From a virus: a DNA stretch of 31,102 nucleotides. A program made the translations under genes and the position numbers. The stretch lies in the IMG/VR virus record IMGVR_UViG_3300021376_000235, positions 1 to 31,102 of that record. The stretch is one strand, 5' to 3'. Shown piece by piece: positions 1 to 11,800 of this stretch. Positions within the stretch are counted from its first letter, which is position 1. Every line of letters begins with the position of its first letter. Under the pieces are notes generated by a model that saw nothing but the letters and a program-made list of their open reading frames with translations, did not search any database and was not told the origin of the DNA.

Positions 1-1
1 A

Positions 2-205
2 TTTTTGCATCATTTTGATCCACAGGGATGTACAATCGTGATTGCACTTGCAGAAAGTCATGTTTCTTGCCATACTTGGCCCGAAAATGGGTGTTTAGCG
101 GTGGATGTGTATACCTGTGGTGATGGAGATCCACGTTTGATTGCCTTAGAAATCTTAAAATACCTTAATTCGGACTCATATTCAATACGTGAAATAGAGC
201 GTTAA
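2..205 (+). CDS. speD: S-adenosylmethionine decarboxylase proenzyme, 3' part (5' end outside window)
   Basis: SpeD removes CO2 from S-adenosylmethionine, giving the aminopropyl donor for spermidine synthesis. The enzyme cleaves itself at a Glu-Ser bond and converts the serine to a pyruvoyl cofactor. Counting from the TTG at base 5, the visible part has the motif LAESH with the cleavage pair Glu17-Ser18 (Ser codon 56-58), then His23 in HTWPE and Cys38 in YTCG. The +5 and +20 spacing from Ser to His and Cys matches the Ser63/His68/Cys83 set of the Thermotoga enzyme, so the catalytic residues are intact. The frame is open to the first base of the window (Phe-Leu precede the HHFDPQG stretch), so the N-terminal part is cut off and the TTG is not the true start. 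speD is a known auxiliary metabolic gene of T4-like cyanophages. It probably acts in the host cytoplasm during infection. Confidence 0.9.
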   Translation, partial: FLHHFDPQGCTIVIALAESHVSCHTWPENGCLAVDVYTCGDGDPRLIALEILKYLNSDSYSIREIER

Positions 206-243
206 ATAGAAGTAGGGAGATAGCAACCTCCTTTATAAAAGTT

Positions 244-272
244 CTGTTTTATTCATTAAAACAGGAGCTAAA
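244..272 (+). promoter_or_regulatory. 8-bp hairpin overlapping the ribosome binding site of the 78-aa gene
   Basis: CTGTTTTA (244-251) and TAAAACAG (257-264) form a perfect inverted repeat with a 5-base loop TTCAT. The 3' arm ends inside the Shine-Dalgarno sequence AGGAG (263-267), which lies 5 bases before the ATG at 273. Folding in mRNA would tie up the first two bases of the Shine-Dalgarno. There is no T-run after it, so it is not a standard terminator. The structure is seen in the sequence; a regulatory role is inference. Confidence 0.45.
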
Positions 273-509
273 ATGTCTAATTTACCAGTTGACAGAGACC
301 CCAACTACATGAGAGAAATGTGGGGAACAAATAAACTCATCACCGATTATCAACAACCACAACAAAAAAGAGTGCTTTCAGAGATCATGCACGATGACAT
401 GAAAAAGCACAACTTCAAAATCCAAGATGAGATTCATCAGAAGATTAGAAACGATGAAGACTATGATGACTGGGATTACGGAACTGAACCAAGTTATATT
501 TCTGGATGA
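273..509 (+). CDS. Conserved small acidic phage protein, function unknown (78 aa)
   Basis: I do not recognise a named family. The protein is short, hydrophilic and predicted largely helical. The first part has PNYMREMWGTNK, the middle is rich in Lys and His (MHDDMKKHNFK), and the end is very acidic and aromatic (DEDYDDWDYGTEP). There is no signal peptide or membrane segment. The start at 273 is supported by AGGAG five bases upstream. It sits between speD and the late promoter of gp25, so it may be transcribed with speD rather than with the baseplate genes. The acidic tail could suggest contact with nucleic-acid-binding proteins, but that is only a guess. Confidence 0.75.
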   Translation: MSNLPVDRDPNYMREMWGTNKLITDYQQPQQKRVLSEIMHDDMKKHNFKIQDEIHQKIRNDEDYDDWDYGTEPSYISG

Positions 510-550
510 TTTAATGCCTACCAAAAGATGGTTTTCTTTTAGAATTGCAA

Positions 551-558
551 TATAAATA
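551..558 (+). promoter_or_regulatory. T4-type late promoter TATAAATA upstream of gp25
   Basis: TATAAATA is the exact consensus -10 box used by the gp55-type late sigma factor of T4-like phages; no -35 is needed. It ends 19 bases before the gp25 ATG, in the 68-base gap after the 78-aa gene. Transcription should start about 6-7 bases downstream of the box, leaving a very short leader with no clear Shine-Dalgarno. It probably drives gp25, gp6 and the giant gene. Confidence 0.75.
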
Positions 559-577
559 AGTCAAGAAACTTTTATCA

Positions 578-979
578 ATGGCAGTCCAAAGGATATCTAG
601 AGAGTTTAAAGATATTGATTTATCTTTTACTCCACATCCAATTACTAAAGATCTGCAGATTCTTAAGAATGAATCAGCGATTCGTAGGGCTGTAAGGAAT
701 ATTGTTGAAACTATTCCAACAGAAGTTCCTTTTGACAGTCTTTTTGGATCTTATGTGAGAGCAAGTCTTTTTAATTTTTGTGATTTTGCCACTGCCGCCC
801 GCATTCAATCCCAGATTGAAATTGCAGTTAAAAACTATGAACCTAGAGTTAACAACTTAAGGATAGAGGTTGATCCAAGACCAGATTCAAATACATTTTT
901 ATGTACCATTATATTTGATATTATAGGGCAAGAGATACCAACTCAAACGTTTACGTTCTTACTAGAGGCAAATAGATAA
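578..979 (+). CDS. 25: Baseplate wedge subunit gp25
   Basis: gp25 is the small lysozyme-fold-like wedge protein at the inner baseplate that helps start sheath assembly; homologues exist in all contractile tail systems (GPW/gp25 family). The 133 residues compare with 132 in T4. Visible features are the N-terminal ISREFKDIDLSF, then PITKDLQILKNESAIRRAVRNIV, then ETIPTEVPFDSLFGS, which carries the family's typical E.P..P.FG pattern near residues 50-60. The C-terminal half is a beta-rich domain with EVDPRPDSNTF. Its stop overlaps the gp6 start by one base (TAATG), indicating translational coupling. It is the first gene after the late promoter at 551, and no strong ribosome binding site precedes it. 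Confidence 0.93.
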   Translation: MAVQRISREFKDIDLSFTPHPITKDLQILKNESAIRRAVRNIVETIPTEVPFDSLFGSYVRASLFNFCDFATAARIQSQIEIAVKNYEPRVNNLRIEVDPRPDSNTFLCTIIFDIIGQEIPTQTFTFLLEANR

Positions 980-2895
980 TGCCACTCACAAGATTTACCA
1001 CTTTAGACTTTGATCAGATTAAGGCAGGAATAAAAGATTATCTTCGTGCGAATACAAAATTTACTGACTTTGACTTTGAAGGATCGAACTTCTCTGTACT
1101 GATCAATACTCTTGCATATAATACTTACATTAATGCATTCAATACTAACATGGTATTGAATGAGGTTTTTCTTGACTCCGCAACTCTCAGAGAAAATGTA
1201 ATCTCTAGGGCAAGAGAAATCGGTTACGTACCCAGGTCTAGAACCGCCGCTAAGGCAACTGTTTCATTCAGTGCTATAACATCAGCAAATACCCCGACAC
1301 TCACCCTTAAGAAGGGTTTAGTATGCGTTGGGAAGGCAGAAAATAGTTCATACACCTTCTCAACTTTTGATAATATTACGGCAACAACAAAAGATTTTGT
1401 AGTTGATGGGATAACATATAAAAAATCAGACTTCAATAATATTGAGGTTTATCAAGGAGTTTTACTTCAAAAAGTTTTTGTCGTAGATGGATCGGTAGAT
1501 CAAAGATTCATTCTTGATAACAGTTTTGTCGATACTTCTACCATTAAAGTATATGTTAAAGGTGTAAGTGATACTGGACTTGGTGGAGAATATTCTGTGG
1601 TTGATAACATTGTCAATGTTAATAATCTATCAGAAATATATTTGATTCAAGAGATTGTTGATGAAAAATATGAACTTCTTTTTGGTGATGGTATATTTGG
1701 AAAGAAACTTGAAAATGGATCCGTCATTACTGTAGATTATGTCGTTACAGATGGTGAAAATGGTAATGGTGCCTCAGAGTTTTCATATTCTGGGCAACTT
1801 ACAAATGCAAACAATGCAGTTGTTACAGTTGCATTTACCATTGATATAACAACAAATCAATCTGCACAGTTTGGATCTGAGATTGAGACCATCGATTCAA
1901 TCAAATACTATGCACCCAGAATATACTCATCACAGTATAGGGCAGTAACTTCTAGAGATTATGAAGCTATTATCAAAACAATTTACCCAGATACGGAATC
2001 AGTGTCTGTAGTTGGTGGTGAGGAGTTAAATCCACCACAGTTTGGTAAGGTACAAATCAGCATCAAACCAAAAAATGGTACATTTATTTCTGATTTTGTT
2101 AAAACTCAGATTTATTCTAAACTGAAAAACTATGTGATTTCTGGAATCAATCAGGAAATTGTAGATCTTAAAGTTCTTTATATTGAGATTGATAGTTCTG
2201 TTTATTATGATACTAGTAGAGTAAGTAGTACAGATTCCTTAAAATCGTCGATCATTAGCTCCATTCAGAAATATTCTAGATCTATAGATCTGAATAAGTT
2301 TGGAGGACGCTTTAAGTACAGTAGATTAGTATCTTTGATTGACAATGTTGACCGCTCAATCACATCAAATATTACAAAAGTTAGAATAAGAAGAGATATT
2401 AAAGTATCTGTCAATACCCCAACTCAATATGAAATCTGTTTTGGAAATGCTTTCCATGCAAATCCAGACGGACTTAATATTAAGAGCACTGGATTCAAGG
2501 TATTTGGACATCCAAATGTGGTTTATCTTACCGATGTTCCAAATGATGACGGCAAAGAAGGAGTTATTTCTGTAGTTGAACCAAAAGTTGATGAGTCTGG
2601 ACAGGTTATCTATGTTGTTATTGTTAAGTCTGCTGGAACAGTTGACTATGAAAATGGAGAGATAATTCTCAATCCAGTTGTTATTACAGAAACTTCTGCA
2701 CCAAATAATGTGATCGAAGTTCAAGCGTTCCCAGATTCTAATGATGTTATTGGTCTTAAAGACCTATATCTATCATTTGATGTTTCGAAAAGCACAATAA
2801 ATATTGTGAAAGATACGATATCCTCTGGAGAAAAGATATCTGGAGTAGGATTTGCAAATATTTCAAGTTATCCAAACGGAAATTTAACGAGATAA
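979..2895 (+). CDS. 6: Baseplate wedge subunit gp6 (baseplate J-like)
   Basis: gp6 forms the continuous dimer ring that joins the baseplate wedges. At 638 residues it is close to T4 gp6 (660). The N-terminus has TTLDFDQIKAGIKDYLRANT followed by FEGSNFSVLINTLAYNTYINAFNTNM, the usual opening of the gp6/baseplate J family, then VISRAREIGYVPRSRTAAKA around residues 74-93. A central beta domain contains KYELLFGDGIFGKKL. The C-terminal helical/beta part starts near YYAPRIYSSQYRAVTSRDYE (residues 312-331), a signature of baseplate J proteins. It is translationally coupled to gp25 (1-base overlap), and the giant gene starts one base after its stop. No truncation is seen. Confidence 0.93.
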   Translation: MPLTRFTTLDFDQIKAGIKDYLRANTKFTDFDFEGSNFSVLINTLAYNTYINAFNTNMVLNEVFLDSATLRENVISRAREIGYVPRSRTAAKATVSFSAITSANTPTLTLKKGLVCVGKAENSSYTFSTFDNITATTKDFVVDGITYKKSDFNNIEVYQGVLLQKVFVVDGSVDQRFILDNSFVDTSTIKVYVKGVSDTGLGGEYSVVDNIVNVNNLSEIYLIQEIVDEKYELLFGDGIFGKKLENGSVITVDYVVTDGENGNGASEFSYSGQLTNANNAVVTVAFTIDITTNQSAQFGSEIETIDSIKYYAPRIYSSQYRAVTSRDYEAIIKTIYPDTESVSVVGGEELNPPQFGKVQISIKPKNGTFISDFVKTQIYSKLKNYVISGINQEIVDLKVLYIEIDSSVYYDTSRVSSTDSLKSSIISSIQKYSRSIDLNKFGGRFKYSRLVSLIDNVDRSITSNITKVRIRRDIKVSVNTPTQYEICFGNAFHANPDGLNIKSTGFKVFGHPNVVYLTDVPNDDGKEGVISVVEPKVDESGQVIYVVIVKSAGTVDYENGEIILNPVVITETSAPNNVIEVQAFPDSNDVIGLKDLYLSFDVSKSTINIVKDTISSGEKISGVGFANISSYPNGNLTR

Positions 2896-2896
2896 A

Positions 2897-5800
2897 ATGA
2901 TAAAGACTGGATTTGAAACAAGAGTCAAGGTACAGCAGATTTTAGAAAGTCAGCTGCCAGAGTTTATTCTGGACGAAAATCCAAATTTTTCCGATTTCTT
3001 AAAGCAATATTATATATCACAAGAATACCAGAGTAGTGTAAGTGATCTTACCGAAAATATTGATCAATATATTAACGTTGATAACCTTGTCCCTGAGGTC
3101 TTTTATGACAACAGTTACCTAACCTCATCTGTTGGAATCTCTTCTCAGACGATTTATGTCAATACAACCAAGGGATATCCTGAAAAATATGGTTTAATCA
3201 AGATTGATAGTGAAATTATCACTTATACTGGTATAACTACGAACAGTTTTACTGGTTGTATTCGTGGTTTTAGCGGAATTACTTCTTACCATGCTGAAAA
3301 TAATCAAGAAGATCTTGTTTTTGAGCAGACAAGTGCAGAAAATCACACAAAAAATCAATATTTGTCCAATTTAAGTACTCTTTTTCTTAAAGAATTTTTT
3401 GAAAAAGTAAAGTATAAGTTAGTTCCAGGTCTAGAAGGAGTATCTTTTACCAAAAATTTGAACGTTGGCAACTTTATTAAGGAAGCCAGATCACTTTATG
3501 AGTCAAAAGGCACTAAAGAATCGTTTAGAATACTCTTTAATGTCCTCTATGGCATCACTCCTACTATTTTAGACCTAGAAAATTTACTTCTCAAGCCATC
3601 ATCTTCGGAATATATCAGAAGACAAGTACTTGTTACTGAGTTAATCTCTGGAAATCCAACAAATTTGATTGGACAAACTCTATATCAGGGGTATGGTAAT
3701 GATTTGGGCACTAAAGATGTAAACGACTTAGTACCAACTGCCAGTGGACCAATATCAGAAGTAGAAATTATATCAAGAAATAACAAAACATTCTATAAAA
3801 TTTCACTTTTTGTTGGATTTGAAGATCAAAGTCTAATCACAGGTAATTTTGTTGTAGCGGGAAAGACAAAAATCATTGGTGATGTTGGAATTGGGGTTAG
3901 TGTAATAACTGTAGACTCAACTATTGGATTTTTACCAGCTAATCAAGGTTATTTGGTTTGTAATGGGCAAAACATTTCGTACACAGAAAGAACAGTCAAC
4001 CAGTTTTTGGGTTGTACTGGAATAACAACGAGTATTTCTTCGACTACTAGTATTAGATCGGATCAAGTTGTTTATGGATTTGAAAATGGGGATAGAAATA
4101 AACTTGTTATCTTTAGAGTGAGTGGCGTATTATCAAATTTTGCATCGATTTCTAACATTTTAGATTTCCAAGAGAGAGATCCAATCTTTGTCAAAAACTT
4201 GGGAGAAAAAATTGAAGATCCAGAGACTGATATTTCATATAAAGAAAAGTTTTTTAACTCTCTAATCTACAATACATCCAGCAGATTACAGGTAAAATCT
4301 TTCTCTGGTTCAACCTTTGTTGTTTATGATAAAATCAATGATTCTTGGTTAAAATTTGGAGATTATGTCGATATACTTTTAAGAGGATCTGAAACTGTTG
4401 TTACATCAAATGCAACTGTTTCATCAGTTTCTGGAAACTCTATGGTTCTTAGTGGTGTAGGAGCACTAAATCAAAACCTAGAATATGATATTAGGAGAAA
4501 AATTAAAAAGGCTTCAAGTTCTGGAGTTGCTATTGAATATGGAAATGATCTAATATCATCAGATATTACAAATGCATATAATGAAAAAGATGAATATGCA
4601 TATATTGCATCAAACTCATTCCCATCACATCAAATATCTCTTAATTTAATATCTGCCCAGGTAGCATCAGCAACAACTGCCAGCGGAACACTACAAGACT
4701 ATGATGCATCAAAAGACGGATATTCGACTATTGCATTTACATCTAATGTTCCATTTTTAACTGGCGATGAAGTTTACTATCAACCAGTTGGATCTGCTAC
4801 AAGTATAAGTGGACTTCAATCTGGAAGATACTTTGTTCAGGTTGATACATCTTCTCCTAATAAAGTTAAACTTTACAAGTCAAGATCTTTTATTGATATT
4901 GGAGACTATCTAGTATTCAATCCCCAGAATGGTGCTCATAAGTTTTCTCTAGTTGATCAGAGAGATAAAAAACTAACGCCACAAAAAATACTAAGAAAGT
5001 TTCCATTAAGTCAACCTTCTCAAACTGGAGATGATATTCAAACCATATCTGGTGGAACTGGCATATTAGTTAATGGTACTGAAGTTATTAACTATAAATC
5101 AAATGATAAGATTTACTATGGACCACTTTCTAGTGTTTCGATATTAAATAGTGGAAATAACTATGACATTATTAATCCTCCTGTTATTTCAGTATCAAAA
5201 CCTGTAGTTTCTAGTGGCACAACAGCACTTATTCAACCTGTAGTAAGGGGATCCCTTGTAGATATTTCTATTGATCCTATTGATTTTGATATTGAAAAAG
5301 TTATTTCTGTAGAGATAACTGGTGGAAACGGTGCTGGAGCAGAAGTTCAAGCAATCTTGGAAAGAAGGTATAGAGAAGTTGAGTTTAATGCTAAACAAGA
5401 TTTTGAAGGTGGTGGAATAAATGTAACTAATGAAACTATAGTTTTCTTACAACGCCATAACTTTATCAGTGGTGAAAAGATTGTATACGATCCAAATGGA
5501 AATCAACCTCTAGGTATTGGTAGTTATCAAGGATCAAATACAAACCAAAATAGATCTCTTGTTTCTGGGGCAGTTTATTATGCAGGAGTTATTAACTCAT
5601 CTGCGATACAACTTTATGAAAGCCAATCTGATTATCTAAGTGGAATCAATACAGTTGGATTCACTACTACAAATACTCTTGGTATTCATAAGTTTAGAGT
5701 GTTTGATGGTAGAAATACGATTTCTTCACTTAAAGTAATAAATTCTGGATCTGGATATGAAAACAGAAAGGTTATCGCTTATCCATCTAACATATCAACA

Positions 5801-8800
5801 TCAGAAAATTATATACAATTCAATAATCATGGATATTCTAATGGAGACGTTGTTACATATTCAACAACGGGTACAGCGATTTCTGGACTATCAACATCTG
5901 ATCAGTATAAAGTCATTAGAGTTAATAGTGATGCATTTAGACTTTCCTATGCTGGAATTGGTGGAACAGTTACAGAAAACTACTTGAGAGGAGAATATGT
6001 TAAGTTTAAATCTAACGGATCTGGATTTCACATTTTTAACTATCCAGAAATAAATGTTAATGTTAACGTTTCTTTTGCAAGCACGATTGTAGGAGTTATT
6101 ACAGCGACTCCTAAGTTTAGAGGTTCGATTGTAGATGCATTCTTATATCAATCTGGTTCTGATTATGGATCAAATATTCTAAACTTCAATAAGAAACCTT
6201 TACTGACGGTTAAAAATGGAAAGAATGCTGAGTTTAAACCAATCATATTTGGTGGAAAAATTGTAAGGGTTCAAGTTCAGTCTGGAGGTAGTGAATATAC
6301 TGCTCCACCAGACTTGATAGTCAATAGTTTTAGTGGATCTGGTTGTAAACTCAGAGCAATAGTTTCCAATGGGTCCGTAACTAGTGTTGTTGTTTTAAAG
6401 ACAGGGATAAACTACAATATAGCAGACACAAATGTTATTGCATCTTCTCCTGGATCTGGGCTCATACTAGATGCTAAGATTAGAGATTTGACGATTAACT
6501 CTGCAATGAGATTTTCTGTGTGGGGAGGAGAAGTTTTACATAGAAATGATGATTTATTGCAATATGGAGTGCTTGCATATGGATCTAATACAAGAAATGA
6601 GTTTTTAGATATAGACAGTTCTAAGCACTCTCCAATCATTGGATGGGCATACGATGGAAATCCAATATATGGACCATATGGATATGCCGATCCTAAGAAT
6701 GTATCTTCATCAATCCAGATAGTCAAATCTTCATATTCTCCAAATGTAGCAATCGTTAAAAATAGACCATCTGGATTTACTGCTGGTTTCTTTGTGGAAG
6801 ACTATGAATATACTGGATCAAATGATCTAGATCAATATAATGGTAGATATTGCGTTACACCAGAGTTTCCTCAGGGGACTTATGCTTACTTTGCTTCATT
6901 ATCATTAAATATAATCACTGGTACATTAGATCCACAGTTCCCATATTTTATTGGCAATACTTATAGAAGTAATCCATTAGAAGAAAACTATGCATTCAAT
7001 AAGAAGTTAAGTCAAACAACGTTTGATTTCAACTCTTCAGAATTAATTAGAAATACATTCCCATATAATGTTAATGAAAAATATGCCGACAATGATTTCT
7101 TAATAGAATCCAATGAGATCATTCTACAAAAGTCTGTTGTTGAGTCAATAAAAGAAGGAGAGGTTTCGGATTTTGATATTATCAACTCAGGATCTGGATA
7201 CAAAGTCAATGATAACTTAATATTTGAAGAAGAAAATAGTGGTGGTTCTGGATTATCTGCAAAGGTTTCTAAAATTAAGGGTGGTAGAATAAGTAAGATT
7301 GAGACTACTATTGATCAATATGATAATGTTGTCTTTATTTGGGAGAATTCAAATACTATAACTGCTATAACAACATCATATCATAGTTTAACATCTGAAG
7401 ATGTTGTTGAAGTTACTGGATTATCAACACATGTTGCTAATCTAAATGGTATTCATCAAATAGGATTTACAACTTACAAAGCTTCTCTGATTAATGCAGT
7501 AGCGGCAAATGCTGTTCCAGGGGTTGTGCAAGACATTTATGTTTCTGATATTCCTGAAAATATTAGATCGCAGTCCAACATTGGTATTGGAACGGAAGTA
7601 CTAACAATCCTTGACATCTTTAGACCACAAAATCTTTTAAGAGTATCTCGTGGTATAGTTGGTTCTGCACATACAGAATCTACGACAGTATTCTACAAAC
7701 CAATAGAGTTTCAGATTCCTTTAAAAGGAAACTATTTTGACTCTTCAATAAACACAAAGAGATATTTTAACCCATTACAAACGGTTGGACTTGGAACAGC
7801 AGTTGGTATTGGAAGTACACTATCATATAGTGTTGGTGGAATAACAACCACAATTTCAGTATTAACGAAGTCGATTTATATTCCAAATCACCCATTCTAT
7901 GATAATCAACAAGTTATCTTTGGAAAAGATTCGTCCTCCTCATCTTTAGGAATTTCTACACTGACAGATGGATCGTATTTCAATCTACCATTGTCTGGTG
8001 ATACTCAAACAGTTTTTATTTCATCCAAATCAAAAGATACCATTGGGATAAGAACCACATTATTTTCCGATGATGTTTATTTCATAAATGCAGGATCAAA
8101 CTCAAACAGTTATTTTATTCGTTCAAATTTAACCGAAGTAACTGGAGTAGTTAAGAAGAATCAAGCAACTGTTTCTGTTGCTTCTTCACATTCATTAAAA
8201 AATGATGATCAGATTGATTTAATTATTAAACCAAATCTTTCGGTTGGAATAGGAACTTCAACTATAGTAAGAGTCCAGTTTAACTCAAGTATTGAAAAAC
8301 TATTGATCAATCCAATCGGATTTACTTCTACTTCAGTAGATAGTGTAAATGATAAAATCACTATCACAAATCACGGTTTTGTTAGTGGGGATAAGATTTT
8401 TTATAATTCGACAGATCAAATTATATCTGGACTAGAGACTGGCGGATACTTTGTATATAAAGTGGATGACAATAACTTCAAGTTATCATCAACATATATT
8501 GGTGCAACTGGAGACTCTCCAATATTTGTAAGTATTGCAAGCACTGGTGGATCTGGACATATTTTCTCTAAAATTAATCCCAGAATATCCGTAGTTAAAA
8601 ATAATGATCTTGTCTTTGACTTATCACATTCATCTTTAAGTGGATATAAGTTTAAACTTTTCTACGATAAAGAATATTATAATGAGTTTGTTTCCACTGG
8701 ATCTACTAATACTTTTACAGTATCTGGAGTTGGTACTGTTGGAGTATCAACAAATGCTAGACTAACAGTAGGATTCTCAACAAATATACCACAAAAAATA

Positions 8801-11800
8801 TATTATGCTGTTCAAAAATCTGGTTTTATTTCAACATCTGATGTTGAAGTTATTAATGATTCGGAAATACTATTTACCAATAGTTCTTATAATGGAACAT
8901 ATTCAATATCTGGAATAGGTAGTACAACATTTAATATAAATCTCCTAGAAAACCCAGAAAAAATTAAATATCTTCCAACAGAATGTGATGAAATCAGATA
9001 TACGACTTCATCTCTTACTGCTAATGGTGGAATAGAAGATATTAAAGTTGTATTTGGTGGAAGTGGATATACAAAATCGCCAATAGTTTCTTCTATAGAA
9101 ACTTCTTTTGGTAAAAATGCAGAAGTTTATGCAAAATCTGATAATATTGGTCAAATCAACAGAGTAAGAATTATCAATCAAGGTTTTGAATATTCTTCAG
9201 ACAAAACTCTTAGACCCAAAGCAGATGTTCCTTCGATTCTTAATCTAAAATCTGCAAATGCTCTAGATTCTGTTATTGTTGTATTTGGTGGAGGTAGATA
9301 TAACTTTGCACCATCTTTAACACTAGTGAATACTCAAACTGGTTTGGCTGTCCCATCAGTTGCTATTGAACCAGTGATGGCGGTCAATACCATCAAATCA
9401 GTTAATGTAATTGCTTCTGGTGGTGGTCTTGTTGGCACTTCGTATACAGTCTTCGCAGAAAACAATGACAATGGAATCAGAATTCAAACTGTAGAATCTT
9501 CAAGATCTGGAGTCATTACTTGCTACATCGACACTCCTACTCTTGGTTTTACAACTGCCTACGTACAACCTGGGGATAAGATTTTTGTTGAAGGAATTGT
9601 GAACTATGCATCTGGATCTGGATTTAACTCCAAAGATAATGGATATAACTTCTTCGATGTTATTTCTTATAATGATACTGTAAATCCAGTAAAACTATCA
9701 TACTCAGTTGCAGATTATACAACTGATGCTGGATTAGCTAAGACTACGCAACTTGCAACTGCTTCTCTTGTAAAACAATCTCTATACCCAAGATTTAATA
9801 CGACACAAAAGAAAAATAGTTTCTTTGTTGGTGAGGACTTACTAGTAAGTACAGAGCAAAATCCATCAGTATTTGCAGAAAGTGATTTACAAGTATTAGT
9901 TGTTTCTGAAGACTTTATCAAAGTCAAAGGAGACTATAATATTAAACAAAACTTTAATATTAAAGGAGTTTTATCTGGAAGTATTGCTCAGATCAATAGA
10001 GTAACTAAGTTCAATGCACGATTTGAAACTGGAGCAACGCTTTCCTTTGAAAATGGTTGGATAACAAATACTGGAAAACTGAATGAAGACACTCAGGTAA
10101 TACCAGATAATGATTATTACCAAAACCTTTCTTACACAATAAAGAGTCCATTAGAATATAAAACTATTGTAACTCCTGTCAATAGAATGGTCCATCCTGC
10201 AGGTCTTAAGAACTTTGCAGACCTTCAGGTTCAAAAAAGCACAAATGTTTCAGTAGCAAATACGAATATTTCCTCACAAACTATAGTTATTGATGTTGTA
10301 AATGAAAATAGAGTAGATACAATCAATACTTATGATTTAAGTATTGATATTGATGTAGAAAATAATGCTTCAAAATATGTTCAACTAAAGAATAGAAAAG
10401 TATCCGATTATATTGAGTGTAGAACTAATAGAGTTCTTGAGATTGATGATATTAGTAATTTGTTTAGAAATAAAGATCTTGTAGAAATACTTCATAAAGA
10501 TCTTCAACCCTATCCAACAAATATAGACTATTCTAGATTCTTAGTTCAGATAACAAATGATGATTTGACTCAGATTCAAACTAACGAAATTGTTGTTGGT
10601 ATTGATGCTAACAAAAATACATATACCTTTGAAAAGGGTAGTGTTTACAATACAAACAGTGCTATAGCTGAGATTAATGCAAGATATGATGATCTTTCTT
10701 TCTTAGCTAATCTGAGAGTTGAACCAACTGATCCTTATAATCAGAACTATAATATTAAAGTATTCAGAAACTACTTTACATCTGCATCTAGTGGAATAGG
10801 AAGTACATCTGTTGGATTTGTAAACATTACAGGATTCTCTACAGGAATATCTTCAAGCACGACTTCTGTAGTAACATCTGTACCTATCTCAAGTTTTAAT
10901 ACGATCTTCGGTACAGTACAAATCATTGATAATACAAACTCTCAGGTTGATTACTCTGAGGTTATTCTTACTCATGATGGCGTAAACTCTTACGTTTCAG
11001 AATATTCATTTAACTCAAATGAGACTATTGATAGTCTTTCAAAATCCTTTATAGGTACATTCGGATCTAATCTGAACAGTGGTGTTTTATCTTTAACTTA
11101 TAAGAATAATAGATCAAATAATGTAGTTCTAAAAGCAAGAATCATTGGATTTGGATCGACAGCGATAGGAATTGGAACATATAGATTTAAATCAACTGGA
11201 CAATCTGATGATTCTGAAAGATCTGCACGTTTAGAATCTCACTATTCTGTTGGTACTGGAAAAACCACTGTTATTGCAGTTGATAAAGAAAAGATATCAA
11301 CTGTAAAATCTATTGTTAATGTTAGTGTTGGATCAACGACTGCAGTTCACCAAGTTCTACTAACAAATAGTAATGTTTTAACCTCCGCAAATATTACAGA
11401 ACTTCCATTCGTTTCTGTAGGAAATACAACAGGACTAGGAACTTTTGGAGCATCATACTCTGGATCAAATGTTGTACTTGAGTTTTATCCAATCGCATCC
11501 TTGGGTGGAAACTACACCATTAAATCATATAATGAACTATTGTATACATTGAATGATAATATAAATCTACCTGATGATTTGTTGTACGGAAATACTTTCG
11601 AAAATCTAATCTTAGATAGGTATCTTGGATATAATCTTGATGAGATTAATCGCGTTGATTTTGATCTATCTTACAATGGTACTCCTATTTTTATAAAAAC
11701 ATTTGATCCATCAAACATCACTGTTCTGAATAAAGAAACTGGTGTATTTACAATCGCTAATCACTTCTTTAATACTGGAGAAGAACTTAACTATCTTCCA

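Noticed and set aside
214-234. Possible rho-independent terminator after speD (GGAG, 8-base loop, CTCC, then TTT)
   Set aside because: The stem is only four Watson-Crick pairs plus a wobble and an outer A-T, and the T-run is three bases long, so support is too weak to list as a terminator.
2278-2291. 14-bp perfect palindrome AGATCTATAGATCT inside gp6
   Set aside because: It lies within well-conserved coding sequence and encodes ordinary residues. A single palindrome of this kind is expected by chance in AT-rich DNA.
2792-2807. CACAAT/ATTGTG inverted repeat near the gp6 end
   Set aside because: A 6-bp stem with a 4-base loop, fully inside the coding region, with no promoter or gene start nearby.
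6412-6726. 104-codon reverse-strand frame within the giant gene
   Set aside because: It is the antisense of the conserved YHYH-like region. The amino acid composition mirrors the coding strand and there is no independent signal for expression.
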